A DNA stretch of 64,000 nucleotides, from assembly GCF_003665095.1 (NCBI RefSeq), contig NZ_RCHV01000002.1, forward strand, positions 1,435,501-1,499,500, read 5' to 3'. A program made the translations under genes and the position numbers. The stretch comes from Streptomyces sp. Z26. Lineage in GTDB: Bacteria; Actinomycetota; Actinomycetes; Streptomycetales; Streptomycetaceae. The notes beneath the pieces are model-generated. The model saw nothing but the letters and a program-made list of their open reading frames with translations. It was not told where the DNA came from and did not search any database. Positions 19,898 to 27,870 of this stretch are shown here, in pieces (the stretch's first letter is position 1; each line of letters opens with the position of its first letter).

Positions 19898-20640
19898 CAG
19901 AGGCCGGACTCGGGCGTACGGACCAGGATGCGGCGGCAGTTCTCGCACCGCACCACGGTGTCGGCGGCGGCGCTCCGCACGTCGTTCAGCTCGGTGATGT
20001 TCAGCTCCAGGCGGCAGCCCTCGCAGCGCCGCTGGAACAGCTTGGCCGCGCCGACGCCGCCCTGCTGCCCGCGGATCTTCTCGTACAGCTTCAGCAGGTC
20101 GTCGGGGAGCGCGCCCGCCACGACGTCGCGCTCCTTGCCCGCCACGCGCGCCTCGTGGTCGATGGCCTCCAGCGCGAGGTCGCGGCGGCCCTCGGCCTCG
20201 GTGACGCGCTGGCCCACCGAGCCGACGCGCTCGGTCAGTTCGGCGGCGCGCTCCTGCGCGGACTCGCGGCGCTCCATGACCTCCAGGACGACGTCCTCCA
20301 GGTCGCCCTGGCGCTTGGCGAGCGAGGTGATCTCGCTCTGGAGGCTCGCCAGGTCCTTGGGGTTGGTGACCGCGCCGGAGTCCAGCCGCTGCTGGTCGCG
20401 TACGGCGCGCTGGCGCACCTGGTCCACGTCCTGCTCGGCCTTGGTCTGCTCGCGGGCGGTGTCGCTCTCCTCGGTCTGCGCGGCGACCAGCAGGTCCCGC
20501 AGCTGGCCGAGGTCGGCCTCCAGCGTCTGGATCTCCTCGTGCTCGGGCAGGCTGCGGCGCTTGTGCGCGAGCTGCGAGAGACGCGTGTCGAGATCCTGTA
20601 CTTCGAGGAGGCGGATCTGGTCGGCGGGCGCGGCGTTCAG
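19897..20640 (-). CDS. C4-type zinc-ribbon protein with long coiled coil, probable CTG start
   Basis: 247 residues. Residues 1-170 are an uninterrupted coiled coil (LAHKRRSLPEHEEIQ onward), followed by a zinc ribbon with CEGC and CENC pairs. The family is conserved in actinobacteria between nif3-like and RNase H genes; its role is unknown, with tRNA or RNA handling often suspected. There is no ATG, GTG or TTG in frame at the conserved N-terminus. The conserved beginning (NAAPADQIRLLEVQ) is preceded by CTG at 20640-20638, with GGAG 7 nt upstream, and this CTG overlaps the TGA of the upstream gene (CTGA). Confidence 0.85.
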   Translation of the reverse strand: MNAAPADQIRLLEVQDLDTRLSQLAHKRRSLPEHEEIQTLEADLGQLRDLLVAAQTEESDTAREQTKAEQDVDQVRQRAVRDQQRLDSGAVTNPKDLASLQSEITSLAKRQGDLEDVVLEVMERRESAQERAAELTERVGSVGQRVTEAEGRRDLALEAIDHEARVAGKERDVVAGALPDDLLKLYEKIRGQQGGVGAAKLFQRRCEGCRLELNITELNDVRSAAADTVVRCENCRRILVRTPESGL

Positions 20641-21500
20641 TTGGGGGCTCCAGTGGTGTGCGGTTCGGCTGTGGCGGACGGCGCCGCGTGGGCGGTCCAG
20701 GGATCGGTGACCGTACGGGAGACGTGCGTGCGCAGGCCCCATCCGTTCCGGTCGGAGAGCGCGTCCAGCTGCGCCGCCGCCTGCTCGCACCACGGCCACT
20801 CGGTGGCGAAGTGGGCGGCGTCGACGAGCGCCAGCGGGGAGTGTTCGCGTGCCTCGGAGGCGGGGTGGTGCCGCAGGTCGGCGGTGACGTACGCGTCGAC
20901 GTCGGCGGCCCGCACCTCCGCGAAGAGACCGTCGCCGGACCCTCCGCAGACCGCGACGCGACGGACCGTCCCGTCCGGGTCCCCGGCCGTACGGACACCC
21001 TGCGCGGTGGCGGGCAGCGCGGCGGCGACCGTACGCGCGAACTCCGCGAGCGGTACGGGCCGGTCGAGTTCGCCGATCCGGCCGAGGCCGCGGCGGCCCG
21101 CCGGGTCGTCCGGGTCGGGCACGAGCGGGCCCAGCACGCGGAGGCCGAGCGCGCCCGCGAGGGCGTCAGAGACGCCGGGGTCGGCGCGGTCGGCGTTGGT
21201 GTGGGCGACGTGCAGGGCGACGCCGTTCCTGATCAGGGTGTGCACGACGCGGCCCTTGAAGGTCCCGGCGGACACGGTCGTCGTGCCGCGCAGGTAGAGC
21301 GGGTGGTGCGTGACGAGGAGCTGGGCGCCGAGGGCGACCGCCTCGTCCGCGACGCGCCGCACCGGGTCGACGGCGAAGAGGACGGTGGTGACCTCCGCGT
21401 CCGGGTCACCGCAGACCGTACCGACGGCGTCCCACTGCTCGGCGCGTCCGGGGGGCCAGAGGTCTTCCAGCGCGCTGATGACTTCGGAGAGTGCGGGCAC
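20637..21500 (-). CDS. Nif3-like dinuclear metal centre protein
   Basis: 287 residues from GTG 21500. Family motifs are GRAEQWDAVGTVCGDP, LLVTHHPLYLRG (metal-binding His pair), VAHTNADRADPGVSDALA, VCGGSGDGL, VTADLRHHPASEA and VDAAHFATEWPWCEQ. Nif3/DUF34 proteins form hexameric rings with two metals per subunit; a GTP cyclohydrolase-like or metal-chaperone role has been proposed. The start was chosen because the conserved LSEVISALEDLWPP begins here; an earlier GTG at 21533 adds 11 residues of weak similarity. It is first in the three-gene coupled operon. Confidence 0.9.
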   Translation of the reverse strand: MPALSEVISALEDLWPPGRAEQWDAVGTVCGDPDAEVTTVLFAVDPVRRVADEAVALGAQLLVTHHPLYLRGTTTVSAGTFKGRVVHTLIRNGVALHVAHTNADRADPGVSDALAGALGLRVLGPLVPDPDDPAGRRGLGRIGELDRPVPLAEFARTVAAALPATAQGVRTAGDPDGTVRRVAVCGGSGDGLFAEVRAADVDAYVTADLRHHPASEAREHSPLALVDAAHFATEWPWCEQAAAQLDALSDRNGWGLRTHVSRTVTDPWTAHAAPSATAEPHTTGAPN

Positions 21501-21857
21501 GGGTGAAAGGCTACCTGCCGACCGCGGCCGCACGTCGAGGCGTCGGGCGGGAGCGGACGGTACGGGTCCCGGCGGGAGCGCGGTGGGGGCGCGGTGGGGG
21601 CGCGGTGGGGGCGGACGCGCCCGCGCGCGCTCGTACGTCCACCGCGCCGCGGCTCACCGCACCGCGCCCACCAGCGGGTTGACCGTACGGAACGGGGCGC
21701 GCGCCCGGCGGGCGTACGGACGGCGCGCGGACAGCACAGGGACACCCTCCGGTGCAGGCGAACCGTTACCGCGCCATCCGTACGTGTGAAGGCCCTCAAC
21801 TCACGTTGTTCGGGCGGAAGTACGACCCCTAGCGTCGTCGCTGGAGGTGATCGCGTC
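21501..21857. other. divergent intergenic region, 357 nt
   Basis: It separates nif3-like (minus) from the hypothetical at 21858 (plus). It contains a GTGGGGGCGCG triplicate near 21585-21611 and a promoter-like pair at 21806-21835. No gene is seen. Confidence 0.5.
21806..21835 (+). promoter_or_regulatory. possible promoter for the 21858 gene
   Basis: TTGTTC (21806-21811) and TAGCGT (21830-21835) with an 18-nt spacer, a typical Streptomyces housekeeping pattern (TAGxxT -10). Confidence 0.5.
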
Positions 21858-23459
21858 ATGACTGTCTGTGCAAACGAGATGACCGCAGTCGACCGCGGTG
21901 ACGGCGACGGTGGCAACGGCGGGGGCAAGGGGGGCGACGGCGACCGGGCCGGGGGGCGCGCGGGGTGCGTGCTCTCGGCGGACGGGGCGTACGCCGCGCG
22001 GCTCGCGCTGGCGCCCGGGACGGCGCACGACTGGTACCCCGAGCGCTGGACGCTCGACAGCCCGGAGCCGTACGCCGTGCCGCTCCCCGGCAACCGCCCC
22101 GAGCACCCCACGACACAGATGCTGCCGCTGGCCGACGGGCGCGTGCTCGTCGCGCGCCGGGTCGAGCGCGCGCACCAGCTCGCGCTCCTCTACCCCACCG
22201 GCCCCGGCACCGGCGAGACGCCGCTCGGCGTCATCGACTCGGCCCGGCTCACGCTGCTGCCGCCCGCGCCGGGCGGGCGCCTCGCGTACGCCCTCGTGCC
22301 CGGCGCGCACTCCAGCACCGTCTGGCTGGTGGCGGGCGGCCCGTACGGACCGCAGCAGGTCGCGTCCGTCCAGGGCCGCTGTTCCGGCGGCGGCTGGCTG
22401 GACCGGGACGGGCGGCTGCTGGTGCTCGACCGGGCCGAGCGGGCGCGGGACTCGCGGACGACGACCAAGTCCGTCGTGGTCGACCTCGGCCGGGGCGGCG
22501 AGACCTCGCCCCTCCTCCAGATCACCGAACGGAGCGACGACCGGCTGCTGCTGGCGGACCCGGACAGCGGCCTGCTGCTCGTACGGTCCGACGCGCCGTC
22601 GCCCGGCGAGGCCCGGCTCGGCTGGGGCGTCTCCGGCAGCCACCGGCCGATGCGCTTCCCCCTGGCGCTGCGCCCGGCGGGCGTACGGCTGACCCCCTTC
22701 GCCGTACAGCCCGGCCAGCCGCTCGAACCGGAGAACTGCGCGGTGGCGCTCCGCGCCGACGGGCCCAACGGCACCTGGATCGCGCTGTGGCGGCCGGGGA
22801 ACCGGCTGCTGCGGCACATCGCGGCACCGGACGGCTGGCTGACGGGCACCGGCACCTGGACGGCGGACGGGGAGCTGCGACTGCCGTACGTGACGGCGCA
22901 GGCGACGTGCGGGGTGGCGCGCGTACGGGCCGACGGGCTCGAAGAGGGCGGCGGGGCCGCCGAGTTGACGGCGGGGCCGGGCGCCGGGGGCGGGCCCGTG
23001 GCGGTGACCGTGGCGGGTACGGGTACGGGTACGGGTACGGGTACGGGCGCGGGTGCGACGGGCGGCGGCGCGGCGGGCGCGGGTGCCGCGCTGGAGGTGA
23101 GCGCGACCGGCCAGGCGGCGCGTCCCCCGGGAGCCGGGCGCTTCCGTACGGTCGTGGTGGCGCGGCGGACCGGCTCCTGGCGCCCGGAGTCCCTGCCCGG
23201 ACCGCCGGAGAGCACGGTGACGCTGGGCCTGGTGACCACCCTGGCGGTGGGGGACGCGGGCGGTGCCGGAGACACGGCGGCACCCGCGCCGCGTACGGGC
23301 ACGGGCGGCGGCACGGGCGCGTGGCCCGGCGTGGGCCCCGGCGCGCACGCGGGCGCGGAGTACGCGGCGGGCGCCACCGGAGCGCATGCCTGGGACACCC
23401 CGCCGGGCGGCACCCCCCGCCCCGTGCACCTGCGCCACGCGCCGATCACCCGCGGCTGA
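21858..23459 (+). CDS. conserved hypothetical protein, beta-propeller-like
   Basis: 533 residues, no signal peptide or membrane segment. I do not recognise a named family. The body is a succession of beta-rich stretches of about 45-50 residues (for example LLPPAPGGRLAYALVP, DRDGRLLVLDRAER, DDRLLLADPDSGLLLV, RFRTVVVARRTGSW), which looks like a cytoplasmic beta-propeller. Near residue 387 a Gly-Thr-rich linker is encoded by five perfect GGGTAC hexamers. The C-terminus is Gly/Ala/Pro-rich and probably disordered. The ATG at 21858 has GGAGG 10 nt upstream and a plausible promoter. Confidence 0.75.
   Translation: MTVCANEMTAVDRGDGDGGNGGGKGGDGDRAGGRAGCVLSADGAYAARLALAPGTAHDWYPERWTLDSPEPYAVPLPGNRPEHPTTQMLPLADGRVLVARRVERAHQLALLYPTGPGTGETPLGVIDSARLTLLPPAPGGRLAYALVPGAHSSTVWLVAGGPYGPQQVASVQGRCSGGGWLDRDGRLLVLDRAERARDSRTTTKSVVVDLGRGGETSPLLQITERSDDRLLLADPDSGLLLVRSDAPSPGEARLGWGVSGSHRPMRFPLALRPAGVRLTPFAVQPGQPLEPENCAVALRADGPNGTWIALWRPGNRLLRHIAAPDGWLTGTGTWTADGELRLPYVTAQATCGVARVRADGLEEGGGAAELTAGPGAGGGPVAVTVAGTGTGTGTGTGAGATGGGAAGAGAALEVSATGQAARPPGAGRFRTVVVARRTGSWRPESLPGPPESTVTLGLVTTLAVGDAGGAGDTAAPAPRTGTGGGTGAWPGVGPGAHAGAEYAAGATGAHAWDTPPGGTPRPVHLRHAPITRG
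23015..23044 (+). repeat. hexanucleotide microsatellite (GGGTAC)x5
   Basis: Five exact copies of GGGTAC inside the coding frame, encoding Gly-Thr repeats in a linker. A gain or loss of a unit would keep the frame (6 nt). Confidence 0.95.
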
Positions 23460-23668
23460 CCGGCCCGGCCCCGGACGCCCGACAGCCGCCCGCCCCCGCC
23501 CACGGGCCGGGCCGACGCCCCTCTTAGAATTCGGAGTGAGCGTCACTTCGCACTGACGCACGGGGGGAGGACCGGCACACCCGCCTTCGGGCCGGGTGGC
23601 GACCGGCCGACCGGCCATGCGCACGCGCGGGACGCAGCGACAGAGCCACCGTCACGGAGTCACCTCGT

Positions 23669-23848
23669 ATGTCCGACGCCGCAGAACACACACCCGGGCC
23701 GCACGGCCCCTCGTCCGGAGACGCCTCGGGACACGGCAGGCACCGCGGGCCGAAGGAGGCGGGGGACACGTCCCCCTCGGCCTCCCCCGGCCACGGCCGC
23801 CACCGCCGCCCGAGCGAGCAACAGCTCCTCGACCGTCCGGAGAGCTGA
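23669..23848 (+). CDS. small conserved protein with GHGRHR repeats
   Basis: 59 residues, starting MSDAAEHTPGPHGPSSGD. It carries GHGRHRGP and GHGRHRRP, two copies of a His/Arg-rich motif about 20 residues apart, and ends SEQQLLDRPES. Very hydrophilic with no signal peptide. The ATG at 23669 has GGAG 10 nt upstream. Similar short His/Arg-rich proteins occur in streptomycetes, to my recollection, but no function is known. A TAGAAT box at 23525-23530 lies upstream without a clear -35. Confidence 0.6.
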   Translation: MSDAAEHTPGPHGPSSGDASGHGRHRGPKEAGDTSPSASPGHGRHRRPSEQQLLDRPES

Positions 23849-23925
23849 CCGCGAGACCGCGGGACGGGTCGCGGACAGGTCGCGGAACGCGTACGCGCGG
23901 CAGCCGCCGTCGTTACGCTCACCGC

Positions 23926-24375
23926 ATGACCACGTCACCGTCCACCCACTGGGAACCGGCCGGGGCAGGCGTACTGCGCCTGCCCTCGGGCCGTCTCGTA
24001 CGCGGCCGGGGGCTGCGCCGCCCGCCCCCGCCCGGCCCGGCGCCGGACTTCGCGCTGCACCTGCTGGGCCGCGCCCCGGCCGCCGTCGACTGGGAGTCGC
24101 GCTGGGTCCGCTGGCCGGACTTCCGGCTGCCCGCCGAACGGGCCGCCGCGCACGCGGCGTTGACCGAGGCGTGGGAACGCGCCGCCACCGAGCGCGTCGA
24201 GATCGCGTGCGGCGGCGGGATCGGGCGTACCGGCACCGCGCTGGCCTGCCTCGCCGTCCTGGACGGCGTCCCGAACGGCGACGCCGTCGCGTACGTACGC
24301 GCGCACTACGCCCGCCGCGCCGTCGAGACCCCCTGGCAGCGCCGCTACGTCACCCGCTTCCCCGCGCGGGGCTAG
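23926..24375 (+). CDS. protein-tyrosine-phosphatase family protein
   Basis: 149 residues. The CX5R phosphatase loop is CGGGIGRTGTAL, with Cys95 and Arg101. The usual general-acid Asp is likely in WVRWPDF about 30 residues earlier. A compact, stand-alone cytoplasmic phosphatase of the dual-specificity/PTP fold. The ATG at 23926 follows a TACGCT box (23914-23919) by six nt without a ribosome-binding site, so the mRNA is probably leaderless. Confidence 0.85.
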   Translation: MTTSPSTHWEPAGAGVLRLPSGRLVRGRGLRRPPPPGPAPDFALHLLGRAPAAVDWESRWVRWPDFRLPAERAAAHAALTEAWERAATERVEIACGGGIGRTGTALACLAVLDGVPNGDAVAYVRAHYARRAVETPWQRRYVTRFPARG

Positions 24376-24452
24376 AAAGGGCGCCGTGCGTACGGCCGTG
24401 GCACCCCCGCCCGTACGTCGCCCGGTTCAGGCGCCGGGTTCAGGCGCCCGGT

Positions 24453-25928
24453 TCAGGCGTCGGCGTCCGTGCGCGGCAGCGTGAGGAGCATCATCAGCGC
24501 GCTGCCCAGCAGGATGCACGTGCTGGTCTGGAAGGCCGCGCCGTAGCCCTCCGCCTGGCTCGCCGGTCCGTGGTCGTCACCGATGCGCGTGGCGGCGACC
24601 GTCGAGAGCACCGCCAGGCCGAGGGCGCCGCCCATGGTGCGGGAGGTGTTGACCAGCCCGGAGACGAGCCCCTGGTCGCCCGCCGCCGCGCCGCTCGTGG
24701 CCACCGACGCGAGCGGGGTGGCGGCGAGCCCGGCGCCGAGCGCCATGAGCACGCCCGGCCCGAGGACGGTGTCCACGTAGCCGCCGCCCGCGTGCATGCC
24801 GCTCTGCCACAGGCAGCCGACGCTGCCCAGGCTCGCGCCGATGATCGCCAGGCGGCGGGCGCCGACGCGCTGCATGAGACGGGGTGCGAGCTTCGAGCCG
24901 AGCACGATGCTGAGGGACTGCGGTACGAAGCCGAGGCCGGTCTCGATGGGTGTGTAGCCGAGGACGTTCTGCATGTAGAGCGACATGAAGTACCACATCG
25001 AGAACTGTGCGGCGCCGTTCGCGAACATCGCCGCGTTCGCGGCCGACACCGACCGCAGCCGGAACAGCTTCAGCGGCACCAGCGGCTGCCGCGACCGGGC
25101 CTCCACCGCGACGAAGCCCGCGAGCAGCAGCAGGCCGCCCACGAGCGGGACGAGGGCGCGCGCCGACGTCCAGCCGTACGACTCCGTGGTGACGATGCCG
25201 TACGCCAACGCCCCGAGCCCCGTGGTCACCAGCAGCGCGCCCGGCACGTCGAGCCGCCTGCCCACGGCGCCACGGCTCTCCGCCAGCCACAGCGCGGCGG
25301 CGACGAGGACGACGGCGCCGACCGGCACGTTGATCAGCAGCACCCAGCGCCACGACAGCCCGTCCGTCAGCACCCCGCCGACGAGCCCGCCCGCCGCGCC
25401 GCCGCCCGCGCCGACGGCGGTCCAGGTGCCTATGGCGCGCGTACGGGCCGGACCGTCCGGGAAGCTGGTGGTGAGGATGGTCAGCGTGGCCGGGGCCAGC
25501 ACGGCCGCGCCCATGCCCTGCACCGCGCGGGCGGCGACCAGCTGCCAGCCCTCCTGCGCGAGTCCGCCGCCGAGGCTGGCCGCGACGAACAGGCCCAGAC
25601 CGACCAGGAACATCCGCTTCCGGCCGAAGAGGTCGCCCGCCCGGCCGCCGAGCAGCATGAAACCGGCGAAAGTGAGCGTGTACGCGTTCAGCACCCACTG
25701 GAGTCCCACCGCGCTCAGTCCCAGGTCCGTACGCATCGACGGCAGCGCGACGTTCACCACCGACACGTCCAGCACGACGAGGAACTGCCCGGCGCACGCC
25801 GCCAGCACGACGGCCCAGAGGCGGGGAGGGGAGGCGGGCGCGGGGCGGTCGGGGCGGTCGGGGCGGTCGGGGCGGGAGACGCCGGGCACGGAGCCGGAGA
25901 CGGGAGGGGGCTGGGCCATGGCCGCCAT
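24453..25928 (-). CDS. MFS transporter, DHA2 drug-efflux family
   Basis: 491 residues with about 14 membrane segments. FLVVLDVSVVNVALPSMRTDL is the family D1 motif, and GGRAGDLFGRKRMFL the motif A loop; GPATLTILT-like LAPATLTILTTSF is motif C. The N-terminus has a short PDRPDRPDRP repeat. An alternative start is ATG 25919. The gene follows the TetR gene on the same strand, 63 nt away, so the regulator may control it. Confidence 0.88.
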   Translation of the reverse strand: MAAMAQPPPVSGSVPGVSRPDRPDRPDRPAPASPPRLWAVVLAACAGQFLVVLDVSVVNVALPSMRTDLGLSAVGLQWVLNAYTLTFAGFMLLGGRAGDLFGRKRMFLVGLGLFVAASLGGGLAQEGWQLVAARAVQGMGAAVLAPATLTILTTSFPDGPARTRAIGTWTAVGAGGGAAGGLVGGVLTDGLSWRWVLLINVPVGAVVLVAAALWLAESRGAVGRRLDVPGALLVTTGLGALAYGIVTTESYGWTSARALVPLVGGLLLLAGFVAVEARSRQPLVPLKLFRLRSVSAANAAMFANGAAQFSMWYFMSLYMQNVLGYTPIETGLGFVPQSLSIVLGSKLAPRLMQRVGARRLAIIGASLGSVGCLWQSGMHAGGGYVDTVLGPGVLMALGAGLAATPLASVATSGAAAGDQGLVSGLVNTSRTMGGALGLAVLSTVAATRIGDDHGPASQAEGYGAAFQTSTCILLGSALMMLLTLPRTDADA

Positions 25929-25991
25929 GCTGCCACCCGCACCCGCGACGGCACACCGGGATATCCGCCGGTCCGCGCCGGTCCGTCGGTC

Positions 25992-26651
25992 CTAGGACCG
26001 GGGAACCGGGGCGGGCCGGGGGACGGCCTCGGCGAAGGCGATCTCCTCGCAGCGCGCCACGCTCCGCCGGATCGACGCGTGGTCGAGGCCGAGCAGCGCC
26101 GTGAGCCATACGCCGTTCTGTACGACGTCGATGTCGGCCGCCCGCCGGTCCGCCTCCGCGCGGGGCAGGTCGGGGCGGGCGGCGCGGATGAGGGCGGCGA
26201 GGGCCGTACGGTAGCGGCGCTGGGCGGTGGTGTTGATCTCCTCGAAGTCCGGGTGCGCCTGGGCGAGGGACCACAGCTGGAGCCGCAGCGACAGGTACTC
26301 GGTGGTGAGGAAGCCCGGGTCCGCGACCCTGCGGAGCGCCGTCCGGAGGTTGTCGTCCGGGTGCCCGGCCGGGTCCGGCGCGACCATGGCCATGTCTTCG
26401 GCCTCGATACGGCGGAGGGCGGCGCCGATGAGGGCGGACTTGGTGTCGTAGTAGTAGTTGACCAGCCCGAGCGCCACACCCGCCTCGCGCGCCACGGCGC
26501 GCATGCTGACGCCCGCGATGCCGTGCCGGGCGAGGAGTACGAGGACGGCGTCGAGGATCCGCCGCTCCTTGCTGTCCCCGCCCGTGCCGTCCCCGCTGTC
26601 CCCGCGGTCCGTGCCGTCCCCGGGGGTGCCGCCGCCCGTACGTTCGCCCAT
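25992..26651 (-). CDS. TetR family transcriptional regulator (BetI-like)
   Basis: 219 residues. After a Gly/Asp-rich tail the HTH reads KERRILDAVLVLLARHGIAGVSMRAVAREAGVALGLVNYYYDTKSALI in overlapping parts, a classical TetR N-terminal domain with the GLVNYYY recognition helix seen in BetI-type regulators. The ligand domain is about 150 residues. It starts 26 nt after the Rieske oxygenase gene and must be co-transcribed with it, so it likely controls itself through the palindrome at 27855-27870. Confidence 0.9.
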   Translation of the reverse strand: MGERTGGGTPGDGTDRGDSGDGTGGDSKERRILDAVLVLLARHGIAGVSMRAVAREAGVALGLVNYYYDTKSALIGAALRRIEAEDMAMVAPDPAGHPDDNLRTALRRVADPGFLTTEYLSLRLQLWSLAQAHPDFEEINTTAQRRYRTALAALIRAARPDLPRAEADRRAADIDVVQNGVWLTALLGLDHASIRRSVARCEEIAFAEAVPRPAPVPRS

Positions 26652-26677
26652 CCGCCGGAGCCTAGGCGATGTCCGGC

Positions 26678-27835
26678 CTAAGCGATGCCCGTACGCTCCC
26701 CGCCCTCCGCCCACGCGCGGTACGCGTCGAGGACGAGGCCGTGGAAGTGGTGCACGCCGTGCTCGGACAGCCCCGACGCCTCGCCCTGGACAATGCGGCC
26801 CTGGTCGAACGCCGGTGTGGCCATGCCCCGTTGGACGCTCTCGACCAGCGCGATGTCCTGCACCTGGAGCACCTCGTCGATGTAGCGCACCGACTCCTGC
26901 TCCGCCGCGTCGAGTTCGGTGCTCTCCAGGAAGAAGTCCCAGGTTTCCAGGGTGCGTTCGGGTCCGTCCGGGAGCACCTGGAAGACCATGAAGTTGCCGC
27001 GTCCCGGATAGCGCAGGAGACAGGTGTTGGGCCAGAGCCACCACACGGCGTGCTCGTTGACCGTGGCGCCGGACACGTCGTACGCGGTGTTCTCCCGCTT
27101 GCCCGCCTCCGCGAAGTGGCTGGACCAGATGCCGTGGGTGCGCACCTCGTACGTCGCCATGTCGACGAGGGAGACGAACTCCCGGTGCGCGACGTGGCAG
27201 TGGTAGCACTCCAGGAAGTTGTCGATGACTTTCTTCCAGTTGGTCCGCACGTCGTACGTCAGCCTCTTCGCGTGCGTGAGCCGGTCCACGTCCGGGGCCC
27301 AGCGGGCGATCTCGGCGGCGAGGTCCGGGGCCTGCTCGGCCAGCGGGCGGGCGGCGGGGTCGAGGTTCACGTAGACGAAGCCGCCGAACTCCTCGACCCG
27401 GACGCCGTCCAGGCAGATCCGCGTCCGGTCGAAGGTCTCCATCCGGTCGGTCCTGCGCGCGCCGATCAGCGCGCCCTCGAGGTCGTACACCCAGGCGTGG
27501 TACGGGCAGACGATGGTGCGCGTGGTGCCCGTACCGGAGAGCAGTTCGTGCGCCCGGTGCTTGCACACGTTGTAGAAGGCGCGCAGGGTGCCCTCCCGGC
27601 CGCGTACGACGGCCACGGGCATGCCGGCGACGGTCGCGGACACGTAACTGCCCGGCCGCGCCAGCTTCTCGACGTGGCAGACCCACTGCCAGGTGCGGCC
27701 GAAGATCGCCGTGAGGTCGGCGTCGTGCCACTTCTGCTCGGTGTACGCCATGGAGCGGAGGGACAGGGAGCGCGCCGGGTCGGCGTCGTAGCCGGAGGCG
27801 ACAGCGCGGACGTCGGCTGCGGTGACGGTGGCCAT
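26678..27835 (-). CDS. Rieske aromatic-ring-hydroxylating / betaine-type oxygenase alpha subunit
   Basis: 385 residues. The Rieske 2Fe-2S site is Cys91-x-His93 (NVCKHRAHEL) and Cys110-x2-His113 (CPYHAW). The mononuclear iron site is His212 and His217 in NFLECYHCHVAH, with Glu209 as likely bridging residue, and a late Asp in VQDIALVE. The ECYHC arrangement resembles choline, carnitine and glycine-betaine monooxygenases (N-demethylating Rieske enzymes) more than aromatic dioxygenases. No reductase or ferredoxin is encoded nearby, so electrons must come from elsewhere. The ATG is 6 nt after a -10 box with no ribosome-binding site: a leaderless mRNA. Confidence 0.9.
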   Translation of the reverse strand: MATVTAADVRAVASGYDADPARSLSLRSMAYTEQKWHDADLTAIFGRTWQWVCHVEKLARPGSYVSATVAGMPVAVVRGREGTLRAFYNVCKHRAHELLSGTGTTRTIVCPYHAWVYDLEGALIGARRTDRMETFDRTRICLDGVRVEEFGGFVYVNLDPAARPLAEQAPDLAAEIARWAPDVDRLTHAKRLTYDVRTNWKKVIDNFLECYHCHVAHREFVSLVDMATYEVRTHGIWSSHFAEAGKRENTAYDVSGATVNEHAVWWLWPNTCLLRYPGRGNFMVFQVLPDGPERTLETWDFFLESTELDAAEQESVRYIDEVLQVQDIALVESVQRGMATPAFDQGRIVQGEASGLSEHGVHHFHGLVLDAYRAWAEGGERTGIA

Positions 27836-27841
27836 GGGGCC

Positions 27842-27870
27842 ACGGTAGGGCGCGTTGGACGATCGTTCAA
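27842..27870 (-). promoter_or_regulatory. Rieske oxygenase promoter with TetR-type operator
   Basis: On the minus strand TTGAAC (27870-27865) and TACCGT (27847-27842) are 17 nt apart, and the start codon follows six nt later. A 16-bp palindrome, TTGGACGATCGTTCAA (27855-27870, one mismatched pair), covers the -35 box, as expected of a TetR operator. The -35 also contains the stop codon of the upstream cytochrome gene. Confidence 0.7.

Noticed and set aside
23015..23044. GGGTAC microsatellite as a phase-variation switch
   Set aside because: The unit is 6 nt, so changes keep the frame; it can only alter a linker length.
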